Below, piece after piece: positions 46,035 to 56,788 of a stretch of DNA of 64,000 bases. The position numbers and the translations under genes were made by a program. The notes beneath the pieces are model-generated. The model saw only the letters and a list, made by a program, of their open reading frames with translations. It made no database searches and was not told the DNA's origin. The first letter of the stretch is position 1, and the number at the start of each line of letters is the position of its first letter. The stretch lies in assembly GCA_013368315.1 (NCBI GenBank), contig JAACJM010000099.1:1-64000 (forward strand), written 5' to 3'. The stretch is from Tetrapyrgos nigripes (lineage: Eukaryota; Basidiomycota; Agaricomycetes; Agaricales; Campanellaceae).

Positions 46035-46697
46035 TCACCTTTCTTCTATAGCACCTATTATTCGCCCCACTTTCCCTTCAAGAAGTGTAAACTCGACTCC
46101 ATTCTTCGTCAAATACACAAAGACACGGTATAGTGCCCTCACGCCTTCATCGCCGCCTTTTATCAGCTTAACTATCTCTTCAGATGGTCGTTGAAGTATC
46201 CCGTTCAGCACCCAATCCCAGACCTCCCATACATCCTCTCCGTCCTCGACAGTAACCCCACCAGGTGGGTCACCATATGCGAAACAAGCAAGATCGTCGT
46301 TTGGCATGGCCTTCTCGAAATCTCTGGGAAGGCTTTCGATAAGTCTGCGGAGAGTGTCAAGGAGCGGTATCGATGTGGGCTCTAGTGTTGACGATACTGC
46401 TGGAATGGTAGGAGGTGAAATACCAGAATTTTGTACTGGCTGTGTGCGTATCGGGGCTGGGGCTTGGACAAGGGAAGGTACAGGCTTCGCCCGTGGTATT
46501 CCAGCAAACATATCAGCAATAGTACATTGCTTTCCAGTCTTCCCTCCTTTTTTCCGAGCCTCTTGACAAGCCCGTTGCCCTTGGTGTGTTTTTAGAATTG
46601 CTGAAACATCCTTCAACGCTCCAGGGTTAACTGCTGTTCCACATTCTGGGCAAACAGGCCAGCCGCTGGTGCTAGCCTTGTAGCTATGTGAGTGCAA
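46035..46697 (-). CDS. Unknown protein with a zinc-knuckle-like N-terminus
   Basis: About 215 codons. It opens with GWPVCPECGTAVNPGALKDV...THQGQRACQEARKK, a C-X2-C...H-X5-C pattern that could hold one zinc. Then KQCTIADMF, a Pro/Ser/Thr linker, and a helical C-terminal half: LLDTLRRLIESLPRDFEKA, EVWDWVLNGILQRPSEEIV, VRALYRVFVYLTKNGVEF. The exon start is an AG acceptor near 46683 (ttgcactcacatag); the first exon, ending about 46729 with donor GTGAGT, is not defined. The family resembles lineage-expanded agaricomycete proteins near KDZ loci. No function is assigned. Confidence 0.55.
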   Translation of the reverse strand: MHSHSYKASTSGWPVCPECGTAVNPGALKDVSAILKTHQGQRACQEARKKGGKTGKQCTIADMFAGIPRAKPVPSLVQAPAPIRTQPVQNSGISPPTIPAVSSTLEPTSIPLLDTLRRLIESLPRDFEKAMPNDDLACFAYGDPPGGVTVEDGEDVWEVWDWVLNGILQRPSEEIVKLIKGGDEGVRALYRVFVYLTKNGVEFTLLEGKVGRIIGAIEER

Positions 46698-46969
46698 TAT
46701 TTATTGATACCAGAGCTTACTACTCACCTCAGGGACCATTGCAGCAGCACTCAGAAGGATAAGCTGGTGTTGGAGCAGGTCGTCGTGAGTCAGTAGGTAT
46801 TTGATTTTTAGTTGTAATACTGCATGACAAATGTGTATCTACTTTATACTGTAACTCTGAGGTCTACAGTGCACAGACTAGTTCCAGAAGCCAGTGAAAG
46901 TGTTTTGAGGCAGTTTTGAGTGATTGGGAGTGGTACAGACCCGTGAAACTCTAGCAGAAAAAGATGATA

Positions 46970-47075
46970 TGTTTTTTTTTTAAGACCCAGACCAAGACAC
47001 CGACCGACTGACCCTATGTAACAGGTTCACAGCCCGGTCATCCCTTGTACTTCGCAATACGTAAGTCCGTTATTT
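46970..47075. repeat. SINE-like repeat 2, with one half inverted relative to repeat 1
   Basis: 47010-47056 (gaccctatgtaacaggttcac, then agcccggtcatcccttg) matches the box B half of repeat 1. 46970-47009 (t10 aagacccagaccaagacaccgaccgact) matches the other half of repeat 1 in reversed orientation. A box B-like GGTTCACAGCCC is present; box A is not evident. Confidence 0.45.
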
Positions 47076-47299
47076 ATCTATCACTTCGCGAAGTGCCTAC
47101 AACTACGGGTGGTCATATCATATGATATATGCATGACCAGAGATCTTAGATTGATCAATAGAAAAGGCATGCCACCAGCATTTGGGGTTGCACACAAGAG
47201 GGCCTGCCATTCACTCCCCTCCCCTCCCTCACAGGCTTGGGGGGTCCCCCGAACCAGGGAGTCTCAGGCAGGCACAATAGCCTCGTTGTGCGGGAGTTA

Positions 47300-47575
47300 G
47301 ATGTTCTCAACCCTAACCTTTAACTGGTGCAGCTGTGCTGCAGGGCCTCCAGCCCCCCTAGCTGTAGCCCCGCCTCTTTGAGGTTTTGGCAGCTTTGCCA
47401 TGGGCCTATGGCCCAGAAACCCGAGCCCTAACCAAACCCTAACCAAAACCATAACCAAACGAACCCTAACACTAAGGCGAGGTGTAATAAAGAAGCACAA
47501 GCACAGGATCAAACCTACATCCTTTGCTCCAGCTCAACACGCTTAACCAGTAGGCTACCAACACTTACTTTGTGT
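47300..47575 (-). repeat. tRNA-derived repeat 3 with telomere-like tail
   Basis: Minus strand: box A TAGCCTACTGG (47557-47547) and box B-like GGTTTGATCCT (47515-47505) in a tRNA-like setting (TTAAGCG...AGGATGTAGGTTTGATCC). The downstream part, 47470-47425, reads GTTAGGGTTCGTTTGG... with several GGTTAGGG units. 47312-47327 holds another aaccctaacc. GC-rich sequence lies between. A SINE-like element, or a tRNA relic next to an interstitial telomere-like tract. Confidence 0.55.
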
Positions 47576-47707
47576 AGTAAATGACAGGCATATAATGGTA
47601 TATTGTGTGTTTTGAGAGAAGATCAGGTCTGATCAGTTCTTTTTGGCTCCAGACCGGTCACGCAGATATCACGGTATATGATGACATATGTGTCCAGACT
47701 TATATAT

Positions 47708-48046
47708 CCCAGCTCACACTCATGGGAACGCAACTTGAGTGTGCGCGTGATCCCGGCAGCAATTATTTGTTAGTATTTACCTGAGCATTTGTTGCGTACA
47801 TAGCCAAATAATCAAATTTGATCATTTTTCATTTTTCATTGGCCTGCAGCACCCAGAAAGTTGCGGATACCCTCAGTGCATAGTACAGATACCCCAGGCT
47901 TAGTGTCAATCTCGTTCATTACTTTTGCTTTTCCATCATTTCGGAGTGGATTCTGGACCATTTACAAGTAAAATAGTAGCTGTATATATATGATATTTAC
48001 ACTCTGATCCAGGTTTTTGATCAGTAAATCTTGAGAAAAGGGTGAG
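47708..48046 (+). repeat. Left arm of a 340 bp inverted repeat pair
   Basis: Starts cccagctcacactcatggga and ends near gatcagtaaatcttgagaaa. It aligns almost end to end with the reverse complement of 50184-50526, with about 85-90% match by eye. Confidence 0.8.
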
Positions 48047-50183
48047 TTGTAAATATGCAACAGTTGCCACAATTATAAGTGCTATCAAACAGCCAAAAAT
48101 TTCAAGGAGGCTGGTAAGAGAATCTAGAATGGGCATATATCTCTCTTGATACTAGATAGTGAAAATTGAAGAGATCTATTCAATAATTTGATATGTATTG
48201 GGGGCAGGAAGTAACTTGGGGAAAGATTATACTAAGTACACTTATGAAGTATCTCCCCATTTATGAACTGTAGTACTGTTTTCCAGTAACTACTTTAGTG
48301 CCCCTATCTGTTCTCTCAGCGTTACGTGTCATTTTTTATTTCAGACCTCTTTCCTTTCCTTACTTGTTTTGTTTTTCTTACTATTTTTTATCACAGAACA
48401 TATCTTACATCCTGTGCATTTTGTTTCCCTTCCTGACTTATTTTTTTTCTACTACACATCTTATATGTTCTGTATTTTCATCTGTTACTGCCTTCATTTT
48501 TTTCCACAGCTTTATTTGTTTTATTTTCAGACTTCGACCATATGGTACACATCCCAACTCATACTTAGCTACTGATGATCATGGATATAAGATTTCTAGT
48601 TACTCCCAATAGAGTCAGTTTTCCTGTATCATTCCAGAGTTATCCATGTATCCCAGCAGTGCCAGCAGTTTTCCCAATCTTTCTCCCTAGTAGTATATCC
48701 CAGTCATCACCTATTTTCACTCATCATTATTCTCCCACAGTTTGCCATAGGTCTTCATATTGTCTTCTCCCTTGGTCATATGGGATTCTCTAGCTGTTGT
48801 ATAGCCTCTGAGTGTCTTGTGTGGGTTATTTAGAGCTGCATATCAGTATAATTTGTATCTAATTGCTAGTATTAATTCAATATAGCAACAGCATAGTGGA
48901 GTTTTATGAGTTGTGAGTGAGATTCTAGTGTGGGTTAAGTACAGGTGAGGTGTGGGTGAGATACTGGCTAGGTGCAGGTGAGATATGGGTTAGGTGCAGA
49001 TGAGATACAGTAAATGCATGTGAGGTATGGGCTAGGTGCAGGTAGGATATGGGCTATGGTGTGGGGGAGGTACAGGCTTGGTGCAGGTTAGCCTGGTTAG
49101 GTACAGGCTAGATGCAGATGGGATATGGACTAGGTGTGGTTGAGGTATGGGCTAGATGTAGTGAGGTAAAGGCTAGATGTGGGTGAGGTATGGACTAGGG
49201 GTGAGTGAGGTGTGGATCCCAGTAGTAAAGCAATGAATATCAGATTGAAATATTTGTATGTATTAGAGACAGAACCAGTCACAATCTTACCAATAAATCT
49301 CAAAGAGACCTACAAACCCATCAGCAATCACTCCTAGAGTCAGTGGCATTTTACATCTGCATTATCTTGTGAAGGTTTAGAGTCAGACCTGATGTCCTGG
49401 TTGTTTGTCTGGTTCTTTTGTCAAGATAAAATATAGTTTTATGGCATGTAGGATTTCATATCCTCAATTAATGAGAGTACTTATTTGTTTGGAGTCTGGA
49501 ATTTCATTCTTCCTCAATCTCAGTTATTCTCAGAGATATTTTCATTGCTCAGATAAGTTCGCCAAAAGAAATTCATCCCTTTTGATTTTCGGATATCTCA
49601 ACTGGGCTGTCCCAAAACTATTTCTTATCCCTTCTTAGTAATCTCAGCTCAATAACAGTAAATACCAGAGATCTGGTGGCACCACTGAAGCTATTTCTTC
49701 AGAAGTGTTCTCATTCTGGAATTTAACGGCTTTTCCAGTTGAAAATAATAGCTTTTCATTTAGTAAACCTACATTTATGCTAATCACATAAGTTCCATCT
49801 CTTGTTTGGGTTTTGGAGCTGTAACAAAAGTCCAAATATTTTTTCTACAGTACGATAGGGTGCCACTACAAAATTTATATGATTTACTTGTCCAAGCAAG
49901 ACAGCATGGAGAACATCCCAAGGCAAAGCTTTTAAATGGATCAGAAGTGAGTATAACTACAATGAGTGCTAGCCCAAATCAGTCAAATGCCAAACATACT
50001 GACATACAGCAGAAAATTACTCACAGTTTACAAATTCATCTCAGGGGAATGCAAAGAAAAATGAGCAATATCCTGGGCCCTTATGGGGGGTCAAGAGGAA
50101 ATGAATAAAAGGTAAGTAATAAATTCTTGAATGTCCAGTGCAAATCTAAGACAAATTACAAGGAAGATTGCATATTCTTCTGA
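48047..50183. other. 2.1 kb between the inverted repeats
   Basis: No transposase is recognised. Minus 49835-49644 (DFCYSSKTQTRDGTYVISIN..., 63 codons) and plus 49806-50108 (LLVQARQHGEHPKAKLLNG...) look protein-like but cannot be assigned. A minisatellite lies at 48928-49213. The pair of arms plus interior could be a non-autonomous DNA element or two inverted copies of one repeat. Confidence 0.4.
48928..49213. repeat. Minisatellite, ~20 bp GT-rich units
   Basis: About a dozen imperfect units around 'atgggctaggtgcaggtgag', with variants 'tacaggctaga' and 'atggactagg'. Confidence 0.85.
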
Positions 50184-50526
50184 CTCACCCTTTCTCAAGA
50201 TTTACTGATCAAAAACCTGGATCTGAGTGTGAATATCAAATATATACAGGTACTGATGTACTTATCACTGGCCAGAATTCACTCCGAAATGATGAAAAGC
50301 CAAAGTAGTGAACTTTGCCTCAATGGGATTGACATAGCCACCATCACACCTGCACCAGGGGTACTGCACCATGCACCAAGGGTACCCGCAACTTTCTGGG
50401 TGCTGCAGGCCAATGAAAAATGAAAAATGATCAAATTTGATTATTTGGCTCAGGTAAATACTAACAAATAATTGCTGCCGGGGTCACGCGCGCACTCAAG
50501 TTGTGTTCCCATGAGTGTGAGCTGGG
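50184..50526 (-). repeat. Right arm of the 340 bp inverted repeat pair
   Basis: Reverse complement of the left arm at 47708-48046. Its outer end lies four bases from the CACTG mini-element at 50531. Confidence 0.8.
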
Positions 50527-50530
50527 TCTG

Positions 50531-50593
50531 CGCTGGATATGCACCAGGTCGCAACTGGATCTTACCCACTGGGTCATCATTTGCCCCCAGTGG
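50531..50593. repeat. CACTG-ended mini-element, copy Y
   Basis: Reverse complement of copy X (33114-33188) lacking the 'gacattttgac' stretch. Ends CGCTGG...CCAGTGG. It abuts the inverted-repeat arm. Confidence 0.55.
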
Positions 50594-50639
50594 ATGCTAG
50601 CTACATTAAGGGAATGTTGGATAATCTAGTAGTGGTCCT

Positions 50640-52670
50640 AATGCGACTATTAACAGGTGGATCAAAGAAATCTGCAAATACCAATTTGAGCTAGTACACA
50701 TAAAAGGAAAAACTCATATCCTAGCAGATGGTTTATCCTGACAGGCTCCAAGTGAAGGCAAGAAGTATCAGAAGCTGATTCTGAAAGTAGATGAAGATAT
50801 GGAGGAAGAGGATGATGAGCTACCTCTACACTTCAGGTTGGGAGAAGAAGAAACTGAAGAGTTTAAGCACTTAATTGATTATAGGGGAGGCTATTTCAAT
50901 GGCTTAGTGGTTGGAGAAGAAGAAATAGAGGATCAAATTCAAGAGGAATTAGATCATGAAAACATCTGCTCGTTAGCAAGGACAAGGTTCACAGAAAGTA
51001 TTGGGGTAAAATCACTGAGAGAATTGGAAGAGATCACCAACCTGCCTCTTCAACAATTCACACATGTTATCATGGCACTGCCAGATAGTGCAGAATGGTC
51101 AAAACAACACCCCTATAGCAAGACTCACTGAACTAAAGAAGCTAAAGAGTTTGATAATATGATCCCTCAAATTATTGAATACTTAAAGGACCCTATGGGT
51201 TCCTCATTGAAAGAACTTAGCAGAAAAGCTAAGAGAAAGGTTATAAAAAGAGCTATGCATTTCTTTGTTAACAAAGAAGGAAGATTGTACCTAAAGAACC
51301 CTGATGTTCAAGGACAGCACCTTCTCTACATACCTAAAGAAAGGAGAATGTTTATGATGCATGCCATGCATGATCATTTAAGACATAAAGAAGTATATGC
51401 AATGGAAGGTTTAATCGCTAGATGATTCTGGTGGCCAGATATGGAAACAGACGTTCAGTGGTTGTTGGAAGTTGCAATGCTTGTCAAGCTAGGCAGCTCA
51501 GACTACCAAAAATACCTCCTACACTAACTCATACTCCCTCCTTATTCCAGAAAGTACACGTAGATGTTTTCAAAGTATCACCAGCTAGCAACAGGTGTAA
51601 GAACATTGTGCATGGTAGATGTGCACTATCAAGATGATCAGAAGGTCATACGTTAAAGCATGATACTGCTAGGGCCATTGCTGAATGGTTCTTCGAGGAT
51701 ATAATATGCAGATGGGGAGTTCCTGAAGAAGTTGTGATGGATAATGCTCCTCAAATGAAAGCAGTTCTTCAGTGGCTTGAAGATAAATACGGGATTCAAG
51801 GTATAACTATATCAGTGTATAATTCTCAAGCTAACGGAGTAATTGAATGAGCACATTTCGATATTAGACAAGTCTTAGTGAAAGCTACTGGTGGTGACTT
51901 GTCTAAGTGGTAACTCCTAGGAGAGGTCTGGGATGCTCACCATACTTTATTGCTCTGGGAGCAGAACCTATTCTACCTTTAGACATAGTAGAATCGACCT
52001 GGTTAGTAAACTTACCAGATAGAGTTCTATCAACTGAAGAACTAGTGGGATATCAAGCTCAGGTGCTAGCTAAGCATTGAGTGCACATAAAAGAAATGAT
52101 TGCTAGAGTGGATGAACAAAAGAGGGCTGAATTGAAGCGCTTCGAGAAGAAGCATAGACATGTTATTAAAGATTGGGACTTTAACCCTGGAACTTTAGTT
52201 CAAGTTCATAATACTTGAATTGAGAAGAACTTAGACAGGAAGATGTATCCTAGGTACATAGGACCTATGATCGTTATCCAAAGAACTAAAGGAGGTGCCT
52301 ATATCCTAGCAGAAATGGATGGAACAGTTCTGCAAGAGAAAGTGGCTGCCTTTAGGGTTCTACCTCATAAAACGAGATATGAACAAATAGATCTCCCAGA
52401 AGATATTCATAAACTTGTTGACTTAGAGCCAGACCAGCTCCAAGCAATGATTGAGGATGAATCTATGGACAAGTCTTGGGTACAAGGAAAAGACTACATC
52501 TTTGATCATATGCCTACACTAAGAGCTCCTTGATATGACTCAAACAGAGAAATAGTAGAGTCAACGGTTGAACCAAATGATGAAGAGGACAATGAAGAAG
52601 AGCCACCTGAAGCAGAGTCGATGTCAATTGGACCTCGTACAAGAGCTAGGGCCAAAAACACTTAGTGGAA
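50640..52670 (+). pseudogene. Gypsy-5 pol remnant: RNase H end, integrase, C-terminus
   Basis: Plus-strand Ty3/Gypsy pol kept in one main frame but with many stops. NRWIKEICKYQFELVHIKG... then ILADGLS-TGA is the RNase H end. 51159-51425 has the integrase finger His pair (HAMHDHLRHKE) and GLIAR-TGA-FWWPDM. The core has the first-Asp block VHVDVFKVSP, then VPEEVVMDNAPQ with the second Asp, and NGVIE-TGA-AHFD with the catalytic Glu. The C-terminal part is ELKRFEKKHRH, NT-TGA-IEKNLDRKMYPRYIGPM, then MDGTVLQEKVAAFRVLPH. At least five TGAs fall where Arg is expected. CpG is scarce. An old, probably methylated copy. Confidence 0.85.
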
Positions 52671-52823
52671 TAAATTATGATGAAAATAGTGGTCAATTAA
52701 GTAGGACTAGGGTGCATAACAAAAATCCACACCTATCCGCAGTGGGTAACATTTGATCCATAGGAGCAATTGACTGCTACAGATATGCAAGGTGATACTG
52801 AACACTGCAGATAGGTGATGGAA

Positions 52824-52931
52824 TGCAAGTTCTTGGATTTGAACCAAGGATTGTGAGGGTAAGACAACACTGACACTGCATTGGTGTTATCTTATACTTC
52901 GACACCATGTTAACCACTACACTAAACTTGC
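52824..52931 (-). tRNA. tRNA-like sequence, probable tRNA relic or SINE head
   Basis: Minus strand: 7 bp acceptor stem GCAAGTT/AACTTGC pairs perfectly. The D-arm contains a consensus box A (TAGTGTAGTGG), and the T-arm CTTGG-TTCAAAT-CCAAG is perfect, with a consensus box B. The 108 bp length would need an intron of about 35 bp, but no anticodon stem of 5 bp with U33 can be formed convincingly. It is not called as a functional tRNA; the amino acid is undetermined. Confidence 0.4.
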
Positions 52932-53785
52932 TGTTAATCCTATACTTAAACCCAGTCATATGTACTTACGAACACTATTGGAAAAATCTGTAGGCACGAG
53001 CTTACATAATATGGATGGAGTAACTGAATCAGGCAATCCTGCTTAACGAGATTAATACATGGCCATTATCTACTTAATACAAGGACAAGGAACGATCCAG
53101 TAGTGTTAAAAGTATGCTACAGCCTGTAGGACCTAGCAGATGAGTCAAATAAATGCTAAGGGATGAGGGACGAGGGTTACAGTACTTACTATGGGAAAAG
53201 TGTTTATCCTGCCTTTGGTTTGCCAATCAAATAGATCCAAGGACGCATTCTGGTCTATGACATTAGTGACTACACATGGTAATTGATGGATGTACTTGCA
53301 ATTGACTCATCTACAAGTAGTACAACTGAATAGACGAGGGTAGGATTTTGAAGCCACCCAACATTGGTTAGTGAGAAGAGAGTCCATAGGATGCCTTTTC
53401 AAAGCCAGGGTATGGGATGTAGACCTCACATCTTGATGTTGGTGAGGATGGATCAAGTCTGGAAAATGTGGTGCTAAGCACTAATGGTTTATATCCTGCT
53501 CAGAAACATTCTGATCCAAGTCTGAATGACGACAGAATCTGGATCTGAGCAGCAGAAAAGATGATGGAGCTTAGGAGAGATCAGAAGGGTCAATAAAGAA
53601 AGATTTATTGATACCTAGCAGACGGTGTACCTATGTGAATGATCCAAAAACCGAATTTGACTACCTAGCTAAAGCTATACTAAGGGTCTACTGATAGGCC
53701 TGAGCAGCTACAGATGAGGCAGAAGTAACTAAGCCCATCAGAATAATGGAGATAGACTTATTAATGCTACTCTTGGGAGAAAGGT
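52932..53785. other. Gene-poor stretch with a polyadenylation signal
   Basis: No coding frame is supported on either strand. 'tttatt' at 53600-53605 is AATAAA on the minus strand and fits the 3' end of the gene at 53786-54743. Confidence 0.5.
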
Positions 53786-54743
53786 CTATAAGAGACTGTT
53801 TCTTGGCCATGGCAGCATCACAGAACCAGTGAACACATGGCTATGCTTGGTACAGGCAAGCTCATCTTGATGACTAGCCTCAGCCTTACGAAGGTAATAG
53901 TCAGCCTTGAGGTATTCTTGAGAAGAATTATCAATGCCTTTGACAAAGGAATAATGGAGACATACGATGCTAGCACAAGTTGTTGGATGAGAGATACCAG
54001 AAGTTGCTCTGGAAGCCTTGACCTAGCAATAGAACGGTCAGAATACTTTAAGTACTAGAATAAGTGGAAGAAACGTACCTTAGTGATCTTCAGAAGCTCT
54101 TTAACATTCTTAGGAGCATGGCTAGACGCTCCAAGACCATGAGCATCACCCATCTTATAAAATAAGATGAGACCGAGAGGTATAAGTGGTTAGAAAAGGC
54201 ACAGACTTACTGTAACGTCATCCTCGGGAATGTCTTTGAGATCAGGCAAAACCTCAACATTGGATTCCCCACTATCTTCGATAATAGCTGGAGAGGAAAG
54301 ACCACGCTAGGTAGAAAGTCAAAATAAGTAAGATGGTTTATAAGGAAAATGCTAGCTAGACACACCCTGCATTTGCTTTTATTGTTTGATGACTCCTCCT
54401 GACGAGCAACAGCCTTATGGAGAGTCTCTGCAAAGTTGGTGATTTTGTCCAAGCTGTGAAGCTTGTTTTTGTCAATGTTGAACTGGTCAACATAACCCTT
54501 GATGGTCTCAGTGTGGCAGAGATAGGCAGTAACACAAGCCTTGGACTTGCAGAACTCCGACTATCAAGAGAAAATCAGAGGTAAATCAACGGTATAGGCA
54601 ATAAGTATACATACCACAGTGTCCCCATAGCTCTGAAGAGCAGTACTAGTGAGGAGACCTGGATTGCACATATGGGTGATCATAGCAGCATTGTCACCAG
54701 TGTCGGAGACCAGTTGGAAAGAGGTAGAAGTAGCAGCAGACAT
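53786..54743 (-). CDS. Unknown five-exon gene, all introns phase 0
   Basis: Exons (minus): 54743-54615, 54560-54366, 54306-54211, 54153-54079, 54022-53786. The first four exons are 129, 195, 96 and 75 bp, all multiples of three, and the introns are 54, 59, 57 and 56 bp with GT...AG ends. The 242-residue product begins MSAATSTSFQLVSDTGDN. It includes NPGLLTSTALQSYGDTV, SEFCKSKACVTAYLCHTETIK, KITNFAETLHKAVARQEESS and MGDAHGLGASSHAPKNVKEL. It is soluble, rich in Ser/Lys/Asp, with no known domain. The C-terminal exon is less certain: another frame (AMAKKQSLIDLSPKSS, 53822 downwards) also looks protein-like. A start at 54842 is possible. Clean splicing argues for a real, expressed gene. Confidence 0.7.
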
Positions 54744-54843
54744 AGCAGAGAGGGATAAAATGACAATGTGAGGTTTCGTACTAAAGAAAAATTGAATTTC
54801 TTGCAGGTTTTTATACCTCTGCAGTCTGAAGACCTGAAACACT

Positions 54844-55455
54844 ATGTGTCATCCTTGATCCTACTATGACATCTTCATCGGGACAATGAATATTTTAGTT
54901 GGTGACTTAGCAATTTCCGAAAATGGCAGTAATGCCATTGGAAAAATTCGGACATCCAGTATTGCAAATAGGTGGAGGGAGATATGAAATTCCTATGCCT
55001 AGGGCAATGTTCGAGCTTGGAAACAAGATGTAATCAATTAGAACATGTATCCCCAGCAAGGATACAACAGAAGGGTACTCAATAAGAGCCTAGTGAGGGC
55101 CCAAAAGGCAAAAAATCGCTGTATCGAAGGTTGAAAAAGCATGTATTTAACGAGAATCAGGCTTTAGATACTACAAGAGGGCTCTATGCTAACAAGAAAT
55201 CGTAAATATGCTACTCAGAACAGAGAGAGTGACCCCTAACAAATGTCTGAGTAACTCACAAGTTCAAAAGCTTAAAATAACTTAGTGTTCACACAGCGGG
55301 ATACATATAATTTAAGGACTCTTGAAGGTCCTATAGACATACATAAAGCTACATAAGTAGCTATAAGAAAGGCTACAAGAAAAGGAATACAAAATCCAAT
55401 ACTTAAAAACTACAAAAAGGGATACAAAAGAGAGATGAGACTACAAATAAATGTC
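54844..55455. other. Intergenic spacer between two minus-strand genes
   Basis: AT-rich and purine-rich, with no frame longer than about 40 codons that looks real. It probably contains the promoter of the gene at 53786-54743 and the 3' UTR of the gene at 55456 onwards. Confidence 0.5.
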
Positions 55456-56788
55456 CTAATCAGAGTCCAGATACATCAATTTGAGCTTCTCATTGTCTTC
55501 TTCTTTGTCTTCCTCAGGGATAGGATTCTGGAAAGGAAAAACTTGGCGGTGACAAAAAGCCCAAGGTTGGAAACAAGGCGGGAGTCCAGCAGCATCACTA
55601 GACTCTGAGGAATGAGACCCCTTGCTCTCAACTGTCACCAAAGTCCAAATTTGATTTGAATGCGCATACTGAGGGACAGGTGGAGGAGGAGTTGGAGGCA
55701 ACTAAAGAAGAAAAATAAATATGTTAGTAGCTAGTGTATAAAGAAAGGAAAAATACTTACCTGGATGTGGGAACTTGAAGCTTCCCCCTCTAGAGGCATG
55801 GGATAGGAGGGAGGCCAATACAAACGTTCTTGACGACAAAAAAGGAGGCGAACGGGATGACCAAAAGTGGTATGCTCGTTGTAATACTTGGGATGATCGA
55901 ACGTGTGTTTGTTCAACCAGTCAAGCACAAAAGGAGGAACCTAACCCCAATAAGTACAAAGAAAGGAGAGAAAAAATGAGGACAGAAACTTACTTGGTCT
56001 TCAGCCCAAGCCTGGACCTCGTCATAGTTCTGAAGTCCCAGAGGAATGCCTGAACCTTGGGAGGGTGGAGCCTCCTGAACAGCAGGAAGGTTTGAGGCCT
56101 CGTCACCAAGGCTAGCATCTGGATTCTGGGGAAGGATGCTTGTCTCAACCTCGGCAGTAGCCAAGAGAGAGCAAGTCCACCTATGAGACAGAGGCTGAGG
56201 AGACGGCACCTAGGCAACCAAAATGAGTCCAAAAAGGGGGTAAAAAGTGAATAAAACAAGACTTACCATATCCTCCATATCCGAATCTGGAAGGAAGAGA
56301 GGATCATTGGGATTGGTCACTGGCTGTGCTGGAAGCAGAGGCGAAGGATATTGGAAGGGGAGTAGAGGGGAAGGATGGTGGTATTGACATGATGGAGGCT
56401 GGCGAACCCCCTGGTATGGCCAATATACATACCTTGATGTGGAAGCCTCTGGCTAGCAGATAAGCATCAGCAAAAGTTCAAAAGGAAAAGAGGAAAAGGG
56501 AAAACATACCTGTGACAGGGCAGGACAGATGACATGTGTCACACCCTGATCCTGGTCCTTGGCCTTTTGCTTGCCCTTACTCTTCTTCTTGTTGGCCTTA
56601 GTGTGCTCTTCAGCCATGGGAACAGACTTGCTCTTCAGAGGCAAGAGTTTAGGAATGCTAGGCTGGAAAAACAAGAGATTTCAGTACTCAAAAGTACATG
56701 AAAATGAAACAAAGCAACTTACGAGTGATGCCACAATGGTGGTCTCGAGCTTTCTGAGGGGAGGCACCTTGAATTTGAGGAACTTGAG
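55456..56788 (-). CDS. Unknown intron-rich gene, six 3' exons, all introns phase 0
   Basis: Exons (minus): 56788-56723, 56662-56510, 56452-56267, 56209-55994, 55940-55761, 55701-55456. They are 66, 153, 186, 216, 180 and 246 bp, all multiples of three. Introns are 60, 57, 57, 53 and 59 bp, GT...AG. The 347-residue product has LKFLKFKVPPLRKLETTIV, a Lys-rich tract (HTKANKKKSKGKQKAKDQD) that could be a nuclear signal, a Pro/Tyr/Gln-rich segment, an acidic stretch, VPPFVLDWLNKHTFDHPKYY and an acidic C-terminus PEEDKEEDNEKLKLMYLDSD. The 5' part is not settled: RNFWHSVYTHPNDFPPWMLNM (56983-56830) is a likely upstream exon but does not join cleanly. No family is recognised. Confidence 0.7.

Noticed and set aside
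47300..47575. True chromosome end
   Set aside because: The units are few, degenerate and flanked on both sides by long non-telomeric sequence.
50640..52670. TGA recoded as an amino acid in this lineage
   Set aside because: Intact frames in the same window (Gypsy-3 integrase, Copia-2 gag and pol, spliced host genes) do not contain internal TGA, and TGA ends several of them. Decay of CGA explains the pattern without a new code.
52824..52931. Functional intron-containing tRNA gene
   Set aside because: Acceptor, D and T arms are good, but no acceptable anticodon stem-loop can be folded, so it is reported only as tRNA-like.
56324..56432. Intron of 109 bp in the gene at 55456-56788
   Set aside because: GT and AG are present, but reading straight through keeps the frame and gives a sensible Tyr/Pro/Gln-rich segment, while splicing it out breaks the frame.
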